Source of the DNA: Gemmatimonadales bacterium
Lineage (GTDB): Bacteria > Gemmatimonadota > Gemmatimonadetes > Gemmatimonadales > GWC2-71-9
NCBI GenBank assembly: GCA_030597435.1
Contig: JAUVRV010000207.1
Span: 1 to 5,735, forward strand
Direction: 5' to 3'
Length of the DNA stretch: 5,735 nt
In this document: in pieces, positions 5,033-5,735 of the stretch
Layout: each line of letters opens with the position of its first letter
How positions within the stretch are numbered: the stretch's first letter is position 1
The notes under the pieces: model-generated
The model's input: the letters and a program-made list of their open reading frames with translations, nothing else
Told to the model about the DNA's origin: nothing
Databases searched by the model: none
Translations under genes and position numbers: made by a program

Positions 5033-5735
5033 GTGTCGGACCCGTTCCTCAGTTCTGACGATTACAGCGAAAAGGCCCATCGTTTCTACAACGATGGCCA
5101 ATATGACGAGGCTCTCGACGTTTTGCGCGATGGCCTGGGCCTTTATCCCTTTTCTGTTGACCTCCATGTGGGCATGGCCTACGCCCGATTGGCCCGGGAG
5201 GAGTACGCCTGGGCGCGCCACAGCTTCGAGAAGGCGCTCAACCTGGATCCCGATCACGAAGAAGCGTTAGCGGGTCTGGGAGAGTCGCTGCTCAAGTTGG
5301 GCGAGCGATCGGCCGCGCTGCGCTGCTGCGATCGGATCCTGGCGCTGGGCTTTCGCGAGGACCACGACCTGATGCTCCAGATCGGGCGGGCGCTGTTTCG
5401 CGAGGGCATGGTCGATCACGCCCGCGGTTTCTTCGAGATCGCGGTCGGCTGCCACAACGACTCGTCGGAGGCGACCGCCTGTCTCGGATATGCGGCGCAC
5501 CGTGCGGGTGATGAAGACGGTGCCCTCTACTGGTTGCGGCGGGCGCTGGATCTCGACGCGAGGCACGCCGAAGCTCGGATCTACCTCGGCAACCTGCTGT
5601 ATGACCGGGGCGAGTACGAGGCTGCGCTGTTCCACTTTGAGCAGACCGACCCGAGCGACCATATCGACGAACTCGCGGCCTGGCGTCTCATGGAACTCAA
5701 GAAGTCGATCTATCGGTTGCCGACCGACGACGTGG
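5033..5735 (+). CDS. Tetratricopeptide repeat (TPR) protein (C-terminus off the window)
   Basis: The first 234 residues of a TPR protein are visible and the reading frame is still open at the window edge. About six consecutive 34-residue TPR units can be followed from roughly residue 12 to 210. Typical marks are FYNDGQYDEALDVLRDGL, ARHSFEKALNLDPDHEEAL, ARGFFEIAV, ALYWLRRALDLDARHAEA and LYDRGEYEAALFHFEQ. TPR arrays form a helical groove for protein binding, so the protein is probably a scaffold or adaptor, but no partner is evident. There is no signal peptide or TM segment at the N-terminus (it begins MSDPFLSSDD), so it is likely cytosolic. The GTG start at 5033 is chosen because GGAG lies 8 nt upstream and the repeats begin soon after. 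No in-frame ATG is available nearby upstream. Whether a further domain follows the repeats cannot be seen. Confidence 0.9.
   Translation, partial: MSDPFLSSDDYSEKAHRFYNDGQYDEALDVLRDGLGLYPFSVDLHVGMAYARLAREEYAWARHSFEKALNLDPDHEEALAGLGESLLKLGERSAALRCCDRILALGFREDHDLMLQIGRALFREGMVDHARGFFEIAVGCHNDSSEATACLGYAAHRAGDEDGALYWLRRALDLDARHAEARIYLGNLLYDRGEYEAALFHFEQTDPSDHIDELAAWRLMELKKSIYRLPTDDV

Overview
This is a bacterial window with six protein-coding genes, two of them cut by the window edges. The organism is probably a Gram-negative environmental bacterium of moderately high GC. Support for this is a Sec signal peptide on a secreted metallopeptidase, a lipobox lipoprotein with Ser at +2, Hanks-type kinases, and frequent GTG and TTG starts. 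The gene style (M28 peptidase with a C-terminal Fn3 domain, small cytosolic Ser/Thr kinases, TPR proteins) fits Gemmatimonadota or Acidobacteriota-like lineages. That placement is a weak inference, because no phylogenetic marker gene is present.

Minus strand, read right to left from 4245 to 1. First comes an exported M28 zinc aminopeptidase with a C-terminal fibronectin type III domain (2815-4245). One base after its stop, a 12-TM MFS transporter starts at TTG (1578-2813). The two probably form one transcription unit. After the transporter stop lies an intergenic repeat element built from seven copies of a ~16-nt unit in inverted and direct orientation (1469-1577). Then come two tandem, paralogous serine/threonine protein kinases. 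The first is complete (569-1399, possibly from 1474). The second starts at 541 and runs off the left edge within its activation segment. By hand alignment they are about 55% identical without gaps over 159 residues.

Plus strand. From the divergent intergenic region at 4246-4379, a small lipoprotein with an NTF2/SnoaL-like (DUF4440-type) domain is transcribed rightward (4380-4865). It is followed by a striking hairpin, made of a 4 x 9-nt pyrimidine-rich array facing its own 4 x 9-nt inverted copy (4883-4962). A probable promoter comes next, then the start of a TPR-repeat protein (from 5033) that runs off the right edge.

Functionally, the peptidase and transporter may handle extracytoplasmic peptides and uptake or export of a small solute, while the kinases are likely cytosolic signalling enzymes. 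Nothing ties the kinases to a specific target. I see no mobile element genes, tRNA, rRNA or CRISPR. The least explained parts are the two short-period inverted-array elements, the His-to-Asp change at a normally conserved metal ligand of the peptidase, and the duplicated kinases separated by a single in-frame stop.
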